Positions 12,755 to 23,859 of a DNA stretch of 64,000 bases are shown here, one piece after another (within the stretch, counting starts at the first letter, position 1; the number at the start of each line of letters is the position of its first letter). The notes beneath the pieces were generated by a model, which saw nothing but the letters and a program-made list of their open reading frames with translations, was not told where the DNA came from and made no database searches. The DNA comes from Trebouxia sp. TZW2008 (taxonomy: Eukaryota; Chlorophyta; Trebouxiophyceae; Trebouxiales; Trebouxiaceae): positions 186,001 through 250,000 of the forward strand of contig BDIU01000135.1 of the NCBI GenBank assembly GCA_002118135.1. The letters run 5' to 3'. The position numbers were made by a program, and so were the translations under genes.

Positions 12755-15700
12755 TTATAGGCTGTCATGCAGTGCTGGCTCGATGCATTCCTCCAGCAAT
12801 TTGGTGAAACCAGGGGCATTTGGATGTAACACATCTGGCACCCAATCTGGGTTCAGGCGCGACGCTCTGCCCTCCTACACAAAAGCAGCCAAACAACATT
12901 TTCAGTCAATTTCAATTATGAGGACCAGAAAAAGCGAGAGTGCCCAAGAGCTGGAAAATTGAACCATTACAATTCTCTGTTTTGAAGCAGAATGACAACT
13001 TTCTCCCAACTCTACTTTGATTCGCCGCAACTCAAGAAACCTTGGTCAATGCCTTTTCTGTAAGTTTGATGCATCACTTGTTGAAGCAGTGCATTACATG
13101 TACATGGCACTTTTGCAGAGCAATAGCAAATTTAGTGCACCAGGAAATTTGACACATCAAATTATGGCTTACCGTGTCCCAATCACCAACAAATATGTAG
13201 CTGCATTCCACAAATGTGACTTGATCGTCTGGCCAGCTGGCTGCCGCTTGTTCAAGCTCCTCATTAATTGCATCAATGGCTACCGTGTACCTAAGCACAC
13301 AACACGAGAGAGCAGATCAGTTTAGTCAAAATTGCACGAGTGCTGAGCAGGGCTCTTGACATGACAGCAGCTTTTGTGAATGCAAAGCATGCTACAAATG
13401 TAAACATCAAAGGCATTCTACATTTGTCTTGAAACAACACAGGGCCAGTATGGGAACACAAAATGATTGTAGCACACAAGTATCAATGCCTGTTTGGCAG
13501 ATTATGCTTGGTATCTGGCTCATCCCAATTCACGTCCTTGTGAAACAGGCTCATTGCAAACGCCCTGAGAATGGACAAACTGATATATGGACATGACTCT
13601 TGGTACCCAATGCATTTGGTTTAAAAGAAAACCACTATAACAGTACCTGTTTGGCAGGTTGTGCTTGGTATTGCATTTCATTCACCGCAAGCCCCTTGTG
13701 AATCAGGCTCATCACAAACACTCTGAGCAAGAACAAATTGATATATGGACATCAATTTTCGTTACCAATGCATTTGAGATCAGAGGGAATCACTGTAGCA
13801 ATACCTGTTTGGCAGGTTGTGCTTGGTGTCAGGCTCATCCCACCGCACCCCCTTGTGAATCAGGCTCATCACAAACACCTCTGTGCCAGGACAGCTCCCC
13901 GCCAAAATGTCCATGCACCTTGTTACATCTCTGACAACTTTCTTCACCGCCTCTTGGCGTTCATCGTCTTCCACTAGCTGCAAACAAAACACACGATGTT
14001 AGAAATGGCGCTCATGATCTACAGTAATTTCTCTTTGTAAGGACACTCCATATCACACACTGGTAGTAGTCCAGATCATTGCTGCCTATGAGGGGTATCA
14101 CTTGCTTTGCTTGACCTACTGATGAATTCTCTGCACTCCCTAGTTGCAAGCAGCACCCACTGAATAAGTTATGCCAGCATGCAAGTTGACAAACCTAGGG
14201 TTTGAAAACTCAGAATGTGCGACTTGTTCAACTTCATTCTGAACGTGTGCTAGACAGGCTGAACGTGTGCTAGACAGGCTCAAAGTGTGTTAGACAGGCT
14301 CAGCAGGCCCAGCTAGGTACGTAGGACTTGTTCAATGACCTTTAGCAATCGGCCCAGACCTTGGCATGTCTATGAAGCAGCTCAGCAGCAGCTCCTTGTC
14401 TTTGATACAAGGACTACAGTCACTTTGTTTTGTAACGGCTGCTTTGGTTCCCAAGAGAATTGTCTTTACAGCAATATGTCCTTACTCAGAGGTACCACTG
14501 CAGTCAGAATGCAGTGATTGGTGTCCAATTGTGTTGCCATTACATCGAGAATGTCCTTACATCAAGTGTCCTTACAAAGAGAGGTTGTTGAATAGTCATA
14601 TATTGATATGACAATCTCCAGTCAAAATGTCAGGCTGGCTTATTTCTGAGCTTGCCTGTGCATCTGGCTAAAGTCTGTACTCAAAGCTGACTCAGAGTCA
14701 AATTTGTATGTGATGAGCCGATGCAACTCAGACAAAGGCTTGCCTCAGTCCAGTAGCAGTCTAGATCATTGCTGCCAATAAGCTGGAGTACTTGCTCTGC
14801 TTGACCTGGTGCAGGAGTCATCATGAAGAGTCAGACTCCACGTGACTGCTTCATGTGACTTTCAAAATGGCTTACCTCGCTTCAGTAACAGTGCAGTGCA
14901 GATCATAGCTGCCAATGAGCAGTGTCACTTGCTTTGCTTGATCTACTAATGGAGTCTCTGCATTCTCCATTCTCCAGCTTGGTGTAAAGTTTGATGTGAC
15001 TGATTCATGTGACTCAGGACAAGGCTTACCTTGCGCAAGTAGTAGTTCAGATCATTGCTGCCAATGAGCAGAACGACTGGCTTTGCTTGACCTACTGAGG
15101 GAATGTCTCCATTGTCTGTTCTTGAAGGGTCAGACTTCATGCGACTGCTTCATGTGACTCAGGACGAGGCTTACCTCATCCCAGTAGTAATCCAGATCAT
15201 TGCTGCCAATGAGCAGGACCACTTTCTTGGCTTGACCCACTGCTGGGGTCTCTCCATTCTCCAGCCGCCACACCATCTCAAACGCTGAATCCCCTGCAGC
15301 AAAGGAACTGCCTGAATACATACCTCGATTGGGCTTCAAAACCAAGTCACCCTGCTTGCTAGGTCAAATGTCGTCCAAAACTAGCGGCTTGCTTCTATGC
15401 CAAGCTGAACAAGTTACAACATTGATGCAGTGCATAGCGAGCATGACACCAGGTTCAGATGTTCAAGCACAGCAGCATCAAGTAAAATAAAGCAGCAGCC
15501 ATTTTGCATGTGCCAATCCACAGACTGCAACAAAATGGGAATGTGTTATGGTTAAATAGGACAAGCAAATTATGGCCAACCACAGACTCAAAAATCCAAA
15601 TGCTTGTTGCAACAGATCTTACAGAGAGCTAATGCTCAGCACTCCTTCAACAGCAACACACGACAATATTCACAGACGCTGTAAGACATTCAAGCAAAGA

Positions 15701-18700
15701 GAGCCTTATATCGCAACTTTCACAATTGGCCAGCATGTATTTGTTGCTGCAGTGAAAAAATATAGCAAAATCCTGCTGGGTAAAAATTGCAAATCAAGAC
15801 CTCCATAAGCATTGTCTGTTAACAGCTGCTACCTGACAACATGCACGTGCTGCTTTTTCACGGCAACACATGCACAGGCTATGCACCACCTCAAAGTGTT
15901 GTGTACTATATGCATGATGATGCATTATGCTGGATGTGACGCAGACATACCAGTCAGTGCAAAATTCCTTACATGTCACAGTGGAACGGCGACCCGACTG
16001 CTGGGTTCTTAGCAGCTACGGGTACAGGGTGTCTGAGAATGCTGCCCAGAAAACTCTCAAAGCACTGTGATGCATGATGCTGGGTAAATTGTGGGCATAC
16101 CAGCCAGGGCAAAAATCTTGTCTGTCTCAGTGTTGTGGAACTGCGACCAGACTGCCGGATTGTTAGCAGCTCTGGGTACAGGGTGTCCCACCACGCTGCC
16201 TAGGAAGCTCTCAAAGATGCTGTCCCCATACAGAATCAAGTCAAATTTCTGCACAAGCCACACAGAGCAATTGATGCAAGGACAGTTGCCATGATGTCAT
16301 CAAACAACATCAAATCACATTTCTGCACAAGCTACACAGAGCAACTCATGCAGGAGTGTTTGACACAGTGTGCCGTCTGGCATGTTGCAAGCATCTCTTT
16401 GCAAGCAGCAGGTGCACTTCAGAAATCAGAACACTGCCAGAGAGCTGTCATGGGCCAGAACTTTGTCCAATCAACTCAAATGTCTGCGCACGCCACACAA
16501 AGCAACTCATGCAAGAGTACAAGAGCAATTCACACATGTGATGTGGTGTATGTACCAAGCCTCTCTGTGCAATCAGCAAACCCACTTGAAGCAGCAACTG
16601 CACTTGGATCAGCAGATGCACTTCACAGAAATTGCCAGAAAAGTGTGATGGAGTCAGAACTCAAGTGAGAATGAAGTACATATCACCAAAACTCTATACC
16701 AGTAGGCAGATGGACACTGACGGGAGCAGGATGTGCAAAAGCAGCACATTGAAGAGCACCATGTGCCACACCGCAAGGCTATTGAATGCTCAGTCAAGCT
16801 TCACGTGCCTACACTGCCAACTCAGATTGCAGCATTGCTCTATCTCCTTACCAGACAGTGCATTACGACCAGTAATGCCATGTCAGCACTGAACTGCACT
16901 CATGCAGCAAGGCATGACACGAAATCACAACAGGTTACACATACATATAATGCAGCAAAATGGAGCAAAAGGAATTTGACCTCATGGATGAGTACTAAGC
17001 CTGCTTTTGGTCAAGAGAGCTTTTGGCCTACCTGACCAGTTGCCAGCGTGTCGACAAAGCTTTGATGGATTCCGTGCCAATCTGTGTCATTCTCGGTCCT
17101 GTTGGGCGAGTTTGGAAACAAAACATGATTGACTGTTGGAGCAGTAAAATAGCTTTCAGGCCTGTTCGCATCATCATCATGGACTGCATGTATATCCTGG
17201 TGTTCTTGCGCAGAATGCTGGTTCTGATGGCTATGACTTGTGCTGTCAGCTGCGTCGCTGTGATTTGTGCTGTTAGCTGTAAGATTGTGACCGTGACTTG
17301 TGCTGTCAGCAGCATGAGAGTGACCGTGACTCGTATGATCAACTGCATGGTTGTGACTTTGACTGTGACTTGTGTTTTCAGCCGCATCGTGGTGGCTTGT
17401 GCTGTCAGTTGCGCGGGTGTGACTATGACTCGTGCTGTCAGCTGCATGAGAATGGCTCTGACCCATGCTGTCATCTGCGTCGTGGTGGCTTGTGCTGTCA
17501 GCTACGTGGGTGTGACTATGACTCGTGCTGTCAGCTGCATGAGAACGGCTCTGACCTATGCTGTCATCTGCGTTGCTGTGACTTGTGCTGTCAGCTGTAT
17601 GAGAATGAATTTGACTTGTGCTGTCATCTGTGTTACTGTGATTTGTGCTGTCAGCTGGATGAGAATGATTGTGACTTGTGCTGTCAGGCTCATCATTGTG
17701 ACTTGTGCTGTCAGCTGCATGAGCATGATTGTGACTCGTGCTGTCAGCTGCGTGGCTGTGACTGTGAGGTGTGCTGTCAGCTGCGTCATCGTGACTTGAG
17801 CTATCAGCTGGCTGGTTGTGATGGTGGCTTGCCTCAGGATGGGCTTCAGAGCTTACATGATCATGGGCCTGGGTGTAGTGGTGTAAGCGTAGCTGATGTG
17901 CTGCTTCTGCCTCTAGCTCTGCAAGGTGTTCCAGGTCATGCACATTGTGTTGCTGCAGCTTGCGGTGATGCAGCCGCCCCTGACAGCCTTTTGACTGAGT
18001 GTGTAACAGGTCGCCCTGCATGCAAACGCCACCAAGTGTCAGCATGTTACCATGCAATTGTGCACTGGACATTGAGTGTTGAGCAATGCGTTGAGCATTG
18101 GACCTTGAGAATGAAGCACTGAGCATCAAGCATTGAGCACTGCATGGCATTGCATATTGAGTATTGAGTATTGAGCACTGAGCATTGAGCATTGAGCACT
18201 GAGCACTGAGCATTGAGCACTCACCACTGCATTGAGCGTTGAGCGTTGAGCGTCGAGCATTGAGCATTGAGCACCGAGTTGACATCAAGCTTTAAGCATT
18301 GCATGCATTGAGCACTGCATGGCATTGAGCATTGAGCACTGCATCAGCATCAAGCTTGAAGCAAAGCATTGGCATTGTGCATTGCATTAGCATTGAGCAC
18401 TGCATTAGCATCAGGCTGTGAGCACTGGGCACTGCGTTGGCATTGAGGACTGCATTAGCATTGAGCACTGCATTAGCATTGAGCACTGCATTAGCATCAG
18501 GCTGTGAGCACTGAACACTGCAGTGAGGTTGAGCACTGCATTTGCATCAGGTTGTAAGCACTGCACTGGCATTGAGTCTGAGCACTGCAGTGGCCTTGGG
18601 CATGATCTGTTTGAGGCACTGCATTGAGCAATGTCAGAGACTACGGAGCCTGTTTCATTGCCAGTGCAAAAATTGCATACCTCCAAAGAAGCTGGACTAG

Positions 18701-18812
18701 CCCAAGCAGGACCGCTGATGGTGATCAGCAGCAGCATGATCAATGCATGGGTTGCAATCTGTCCCTTCACATCCGTGCGGCATGTTGCAGGTGATGTCCG
18801 GCGTGACGCCAT
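12755..18812 (-). CDS. SGNH hydrolase (PAF-AH subunit-like) with histidine-rich repeat domain
   Basis: Seven exons with consistent phases: 18681..18812, 17032..18015, 16101..16248, 15175..15293, 13805..13977, 13173..13290, 12755..12874; 597 residues. Exon 1 gives a signal peptide (MLLLITISGPAWA). Exon 2 starts His-rich and holds about 19 units of a DSTSHxHxHAA repeat (residues about 115-307). The hydrolase follows: KFDLILYGDS with nucleophile Ser382 (block I), ALAGDSAFEMVWRLENGE (block II), VVLLIGSNDL with Asn453 (block III), VFVMSLIHKG, and PDVLHPNAPGF with Asp572 and His575 (block V). This order matches PAF-acetylhydrolase-subunit-like SGNH esterases. It is probably an extracellular esterase or deacetylase acting on glycans or lipids; the substrate is unknown. 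The repeat domain could bind metal. Introns 3, 4 and 5 contain decayed copies of exons 3, 4 and 5. Confidence 0.9.
13489..13722 (-). repeat. Two tandem copies of SGNH exon 5 donor edge
   Basis: The last 75 or so bases of exon 5 plus its donor recur downstream in intron 5 at about 13647..13722 and 13489..13567. Equivalent bases fall at 13805, 13647 and 13489, an exact 158 bp period. The nearer copy keeps a GT donor (CAG|GTACTG); in the farther copy the donor has become GC. Confidence 0.9.
14058..15120 (-). repeat. Four decayed copies of SGNH exon 4 in intron 4
   Basis: Exon 4 (15175..15293) encodes LENGETPAVGQAKKVVLLIG. Copies lie at about 15031..15120, 14877..14980, 14743..14815 and 14058..14143. 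The core GATCATTGCTGCCAAT falls at 15195 (real), 15050, 14901, 14764 and 14074, so the first four are spaced 137-149 bp. The first copy still reads VGQAKPVVLLIGSNDLNYYL in frame; later ones are more degraded. Confidence 0.9.
14241..14300. repeat. 20-bp tandem repeat, three units
   Basis: Units at 14241..14260, 14261..14280 and 14281..14300; the first two are identical (GAACGTGTGCTAGACAGGCT) and the third differs at a few positions. It lies in intron 4 of the SGNH gene. Confidence 0.9.
15951..16075 (-). repeat. Decayed copy of SGNH exon 3 in intron 3
   Basis: About 120 bp match most of exon 3 (16101..16248), including the segment for SQFHNTETDKIFALAG and the adjoining donor region. The copy lies immediately downstream of the real exon and its frame is disturbed. 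Confidence 0.85.
17227..17805 (-). repeat. Coding minisatellite: His-rich DSTSHxHxHAA repeat
   Basis: About 19 units of roughly 10 codons lie inside exon 2 of the SGNH gene. Consensus D-S-T-S-H-S-H-S-H-A-A; variants include DSMGQ, DSIGQ and DSTNH. The register is kept throughout with no frameshift or stop, so the repeat is under coding constraint. The opposite strand gives a long Cys/Val-rich open frame that is only a shadow. Confidence 0.92.
18095..18640. repeat. Degenerate GCATTGAGCACT repeat in SGNH intron 1
   Basis: More than 25 imperfect units built on GCATTGAGCACTGCAT fill most of intron 1. Within it, larger units of about 60 bp containing ATCAGGCTGTGAGCACT recur (for example 18410..18430 and 18495..18515). 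It is AT/GC balanced and shows no coding potential on either strand. Confidence 0.9.
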
Positions 18813-20022
18813 TCGCCGTTAGCGTCGAGGCTGCGCTTACTTGGATCAAGTACGTCTGCAGCAACACCTGCACAGACAAACGTCAAGCCGATTCCAATAT
18901 GAGTTGGTGCCAGCAAGGCACTGCTTCACCACCAAGACCAATTTCGGTGCAGAGACGCACCGTCGTTTTATGCAGCGGAAACGCCGAGGCAGCTTTTTCG
19001 TCAAAATCTATGCCGATACCGCCCGGTACGCCCAGTGTCGCTTGCGGTGCGGAGGACGCGAGTGGCGGAGCTGGAAAATCCTAGACTGATCGTGGCTATT
19101 CCGCATTATCAGGCGCTAAGCTGGCAATTGGACTGGCCGTGAATTTGGTCGAGAGTCAATCCGTCGATGGTTCATCTCCTTGCATGCGAAGCGGTCACGT
19201 GCCTGGGTTGCGAACTTCAAAGCGAAATTTGATGCATGAGACGCGGGCTCAATACTTGTCTCAGGGGCATGAATGCCTGCAATCAGCTCAGGCATGTCAA
19301 CGAAAGGCTTGTGATTGCCGTAAAGATGTGTTGCATGTTCAGAAACTCTCTGGTCGGTCAGGTGACCTAATAACACCAACCGAACTTGTTGTACAAATCA
19401 GTCATACCGATCGCTGGCTCTTGTGTATGCATTGAAGCTATTGAAACAGGATTCCCCATACAAGGTAATGATAAGCAGCAGTACTGGTATGGAGATGAAA
19501 ATGTGCACGAATAGTGTAAGCAATGCATTTCTTACATATGTTGTCGGATTTGACAGTCGAATTCAGGTTTGCTCTGAAGAAGGTCCTCTAAAGACGAAGG
19601 TTTCTGCTTGTATATTGTGAAATTATCTTCATTACAAAAATTACAGCTTGCACATGGTACACTTGCCTAATCCCATTCAAGAAATCGCAAGCCAAACACC
19701 TCAAGCAAGGGGATTTAGATTGCAACACACTAAGAGTAGAGGGCAAAACATCTCTGCAAACATTGTGTTGAATTGACTGATATCAGACAGCTTGAGCAAG
19801 ATTATCAGATGCTTGTTGGGTTTACAATCAGTTCTCTACTATCTATGCAGCATAAAGCCACATTGACTGCACACAATCTAGAACCTGCCTGTTGTACACA
19901 GTCAGCAGACAGTGAAAACTCAACGTCCTATTATGATCGCACTCTGCAGATAATTGCCTGGAAACTAGGGGGCCTCAAGACTTGCTCACAGGCATGTCTG
20001 ATCAACTAACAAAACAGCCTGT
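18813..20022. other. Intergenic, 1.2 kb
   Basis: The 5' flank of the SGNH gene meets the 3' flank of the GT77-like gene. No coding exon recognised. Confidence 0.5.
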
Positions 20023-20925
20023 TTAGAATTGACCCACGCGGGAAACATATGCACCAAACATAAGTTCTAAGAAGCTAAGCATGTAGTCCCTTTTGACAAT
20101 CATGCCATGTGTGAAGTCTGCTATGGTCTCATCATCAGGGTTAGCACATGTCACATGCATGCCAACCCACTGCTGCCTGATGTCTAAAGGACAATCCACA
20201 CTCCAGTCATGTTGCCTATGCCATAGCTTCCTGGTCAGATCTCCACAGTATGAGCAGCACAAGTTGGGAAATGCGTGGAAATCCAGACGTGTGACACGGC
20301 CATGCGGCTGAAGATGCTCATTGAATGTTTCCTGATCCCACATGTGTGCTTCTGAGCCATCATTCAGTGACAGCCAATCTTGCATAAGTTGAATGGTAGT
20401 TTCTGCCGGCTCCATGAGCATGAGGCCCAGATTGAAGCTGGTGTCATATTCAAAGTATGTATTGCTGGCTGATGCTATGCCAAAACCAGGCGCTAGGTGC
20501 TCAAATGGGTTCTTGAAGAAGACCACATCTGCATCTGATAAGCACACTCTGTAGCCCTTTTGCAGCTGCTGCAGTGCCATTTCGACTTTCAACCAGCCAA
20601 GATTGTAGTACTCATGTGTGTTTGTATGGTGGCGATGCAGCTGTGCTGGTTGACATCCTTCTGGGCTGTGCACAGCTTCGCATATTTTTTGAGCTTCTGC
20701 ACTGACTGTAATGACCAAGACTTGAGCCTGCAGCGCTGGATCGACGAGCCGCAGCGATTCCAACAGAATGACAAGCTGATGCTGCGCAGCTGGGGTGTCC
20801 ACCACTGTCAGAAAGACGTCGCCTTTTGGAGCTGGACTGCTCTGGGTGTGACCTTGCGGCAGAACCAGCAAAACAGCGAACACAGCTGACCAGAAAACGA
20901 GGGCTGCGACACAGCGGTTCCTCAT
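20023..20925 (-). CDS. GT77-like nucleotide-diphospho-sugar transferase
   Basis: Intronless, 300 residues. The N-terminus is a signal anchor (VAALVFWSAVFAVLLVLPQG), as in type II Golgi glycosyltransferases. The catalytic part holds YYNLGWLKVEMALQQL and the DxD motif in VCLSDADVVFFKNPF (Asp131/Asp133), then NLGLMLMEP and WDQETFNEHLQ, the usual order of the nucleotide-diphospho-sugar transferase family (PF03407) that includes plant RRA/XEG arabinosyl- and xylosyltransferases. The acceptor substrate is unknown; cell-wall glycoprotein or pectin glycosylation is an inference. It lacks introns although its neighbours are intron-rich. The start at 20925 places the anchor at residues 7-25. Confidence 0.85.
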   Translation of the reverse strand: MRNRCVAALVFWSAVFAVLLVLPQGHTQSSPAPKGDVFLTVVDTPAAQHQLVILLESLRLVDPALQAQVLVITVSAEAQKICEAVHSPEGCQPAQLHRHHTNTHEYYNLGWLKVEMALQQLQKGYRVCLSDADVVFFKNPFEHLAPGFGIASASNTYFEYDTSFNLGLMLMEPAETTIQLMQDWLSLNDGSEAHMWDQETFNEHLQPHGRVTRLDFHAFPNLCCSYCGDLTRKLWHRQHDWSVDCPLDIRQQWVGMHVTCANPDDETIADFTHGMIVKRDYMLSFLELMFGAYVSRVGQF

Positions 20926-21651
20926 CTTCCGCCTGCAGCAAGCAAATCACACATAATACGCCGCATGCAATTGAGGTCTTCCCAGGCATATCAGGTGTAC
21001 TCCAACAGATTGAACGAGGGTCACTGCGTAAAACGAGCACAAACAGCCGAGCTCACCTTGAACGGGCAGTGCGAGCGCGCTCGCTCTCGGCAGCACAGAG
21101 AAGCGCGCTGACGGGAATTTTGCCGACAGTTACAGAACAAGCGATAATTGTGCACTCATATAGGTCGTGAGCAGAAGGCCCGCTGACTTGCAGAGCTTAG
21201 TGGCTATATATCGAAGTTGATTCTGGATGAACGATACACCCAAGCAGGGTCAAGACAACGACCTATGGCAGTCGACAAGCAGTCGACGCCAAGCCAGGTC
21301 GACACCTCGCCGGAAGCACTGTCGTGAAAAGCTCGCGAAGTGGACTGTAATCCACGTGCTTTCACCTTGAGGAATCGCAATCCGAAATGTTTGCCGGGTG
21401 ATTTTCCCGTTCACCCCCACGGCCCCCGGGGCCCCCGCCCATGGAAAGGAAGGAAACTTTAAGCATACAGTTTCTGCAGCTGTCGAATGCAGCCTGAGCG
21501 GCTGCGAGTCAAATGAAACTCCACCATGGCATGTTGAAAACACCACAAGAAAAGTAGAAGCAAACACATGGAGGCCAATTGAGCTGCAACATGACTTGAT
21601 GCGCATGCTGTACAGTGGCAGAAGCAGGAGGCAGCAACAGCGCACTCTGCC
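20926..21651. other. Upstream region of GT77-like gene and 3' part of an unknown gene
   Basis: This contains the promoter side of the GT77-like gene (a TATATA at 21205..21210) and a GC-rich block at 21405..21445. The 3' end of the unknown gene to the right probably lies here but could not be placed. Confidence 0.4.
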
Positions 21652-22657
21652 TTGCATTTGTGCAACAAAAAAATCAGCGAGAAATCTCAAAACCTTGGCA
21701 GCAGCTTCGGGGCCAGCTACAGCTAGCATGTGCATGAGGAGCTGCATCGTAAGAGGCTCAGAGAAGCATGACTAACTGATGTAGCGGCTAAGGTAGCCAA
21801 ATTCAGGAAAGAAAACAAGAACAGTCTACGCCATTGAGCATCATAACAGGAGTCTCTGTTCAAGGATGCCGCCTGGGATGCGCCAAACTCATAGCAGTGC
21901 ACCTGCCTGAGCGCTCCAGGGTGCATCTGCACTTCACTTGAGCTTTGTGCAAGGCTCTCCGCGTCCAGAGATTTGTGTGAAACATGGCTAATTCTTGGGT
22001 ATTGCCTGAACCAGGTAAGCAACTTTAAAATTTTAAAAAGGTGCACAGCTTTTGTGCTATTAGCCACCTAGATGTGGCTGTCTTTAAAGTTGGAGCGAGC
22101 TGGTTGGAGACAGCTGATTGCTTCTGTATGTACCTAGTTGGACTTGCCCAGACCACGCTCATAATGAGTGAATGCATGAAATCAGAGCGCATCATGTCAT
22201 TCAGCACGTGCAGTTTCATGAAGCCAGAACCAGGCTTTGATGTACCATACAGCATGACTGGCTTGCCATTGGCGCCAAAAAAACCCATGTGCTAGCCTGT
22301 GTATCGCGCCATGTCATCTATATGCTTGTGGCAAAAAATTGCAGTAAACAATTGCAGGGCAAGTGCTGCAAGTTTCTAAACATGATTCTGGTGAAGCCTA
22401 TGCTAATTAATCTAACAAAGCTATTGATCATCATCAAAATGTCCAGAGTGCAGCTTGTGGTCAGGCAACTGCACGCCATTCTGCGTTTTGAGCTGGACTC
22501 TGCTTTGACACAGGTGACTTTGTAGCACCTTGCTCCTGTGCTGTCCATGACACAAGACAAACAGAAAGATTTCTGTACCTTGCCTGGGCCTGCGGGGTCA
22601 GTGGGCTCATTTGGCCAATCAGGTGCGGTGGGGTGCTCAGTCACGTGATCAGCAAAG
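21652..22657 (-). CDS. Unrecognised multi-exon gene, ends not resolved
   Basis: Four exons join in phase and stay open: 22579..22657, 22134..22291, 21903..22005, and one starting at 21741. The peptides run FADHVTEHPTAPDWPNEPT, then HMGFFGANGKPVMLYGTSK and SGFMKLHVLNDMMRSDFMH, then QYPRISHVSHKSLDAESLA, then LLMHMLAVAGPEAAAKVLRF. Three splice junctions agree in phase (0, 2, 0), which is hard to get by chance, so I take this as a real gene. I do not recognise the family. The first exon (somewhere beyond 22657) and the last are not found. The exon from 21741 may end at 21651 with a GC donor (CAAG|GCAGAG) or run on. Confidence 0.5.
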
Positions 22658-23859
22658 CTGAAAGCTGCTTCTGACAAGGCAGAAGTACAGCCCTTCAACT
22701 CTCATGATGAACTGGCATAGTCCACAAAGAGGACAGAACAGTCTGCAGCTTTGAGCCGCATTGAGATTTTAAAAAAAACACCAGATTTCCCCATCAAAGC
22801 TGCAAGTGTAGCTTCAAGGAATGTGAGCCTGAATTACCTGCATTGTGCCTTTGCTGTTCTTGCTGTTCTGCTGCCTGTCATGTCAGATGCCATGCGCGTG
22901 AGAATGCAATGCAGGGCACGGGAGCAGAGAATGCTATTGCAGGTAAACTTGAGCAGCAAGTTTAAATGTCAACAACTGTCTGGAATGGTCTGCACAAGGT
23001 TGCATATGACCTTCAAATGCAGAATCATCAGTATTGTCAAGATAGGCAGTAGATCATATTGTTCAGGCTAAAGTTGCACTGTTGGATACATAGTCAGACT
23101 CATGCATGCCTGGTTAAAGGAAGGTAAGTAAAGTCAAGGCTGGGTTGAATGGTGGCTGCCTAGTTGCAGTGCACCATAGTCAGTACTACGGGTGACCCAA
23201 CTAGGGCTGTCAACCCGAGCTAACTGCAGACCAACTGCTGCAGTGCTTGGATTTGTAAGTGGCCAGACGCACCAGCTCACAGGCACACTGCAGATGATAT
23301 TGTCACACTTGCTGCAATTGATTACACATAGCTTTTGCCACCAGAAATAAAGCTAAAGTCCACTTTACAATCATGTGGACTTTTGTAGGAAAAGCTAAGC
23401 ATGTTCTCTGAGGTATCTGGGCTGAAATCTGCTTGGGACAACACCCTATCCAATCACAATGGCTAGTCATCCATGATTCATCAGTCATTCAATGGAACAG
23501 GGTGAGTCAACGAGCTACGGTTCTGGCAGGTACACTCTTACACGTCCGATTGAATCTAGGGTGGTCAGACAACAAGGATCATTGTGGACTAAACAAGCTA
23601 GATGATGTTTATCAAGACACTGAAATTGGATCGTATGGTCATTTTATTTTTGTGTGCACTGATAAGACTGCAGCACCACAGAGGATCAATAAAGATGTAA
23701 ATCTGGCTGCATGTAATCGGGCAAAAATAAGCCTTGACTCAACAAGTGTGTCACACATAGCCGCAACACAGGGTCAAGTCATACGTCAATGTCAAGTTCA
23801 AACCGTCAAAAGCAACCAAGATGAAAAGACTAAAGTACAAGAATAGACTGTACCAGGTG
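22658..23859. other. 1.2 kb between the unknown gene and GT2, no exon recognised
   Basis: The first exon of the gene to the left may be here. Otherwise only short non-descript frames. Confidence 0.4.

Noticed and set aside
17023..18122. Long plus-strand frames (258 and 274 codons) rich in Cys, Val and His
   Set aside because: They are antisense shadows of the His-rich repeat exon on the minus strand; the repeat's regular codons leave the other frames open, and neither shadow has domains or splice context.
18095..18640. Repeat array considered as a CRISPR or structured satellite
   Set aside because: Units are short, imperfect and without unique spacers; it is an intron of a eukaryotic gene.
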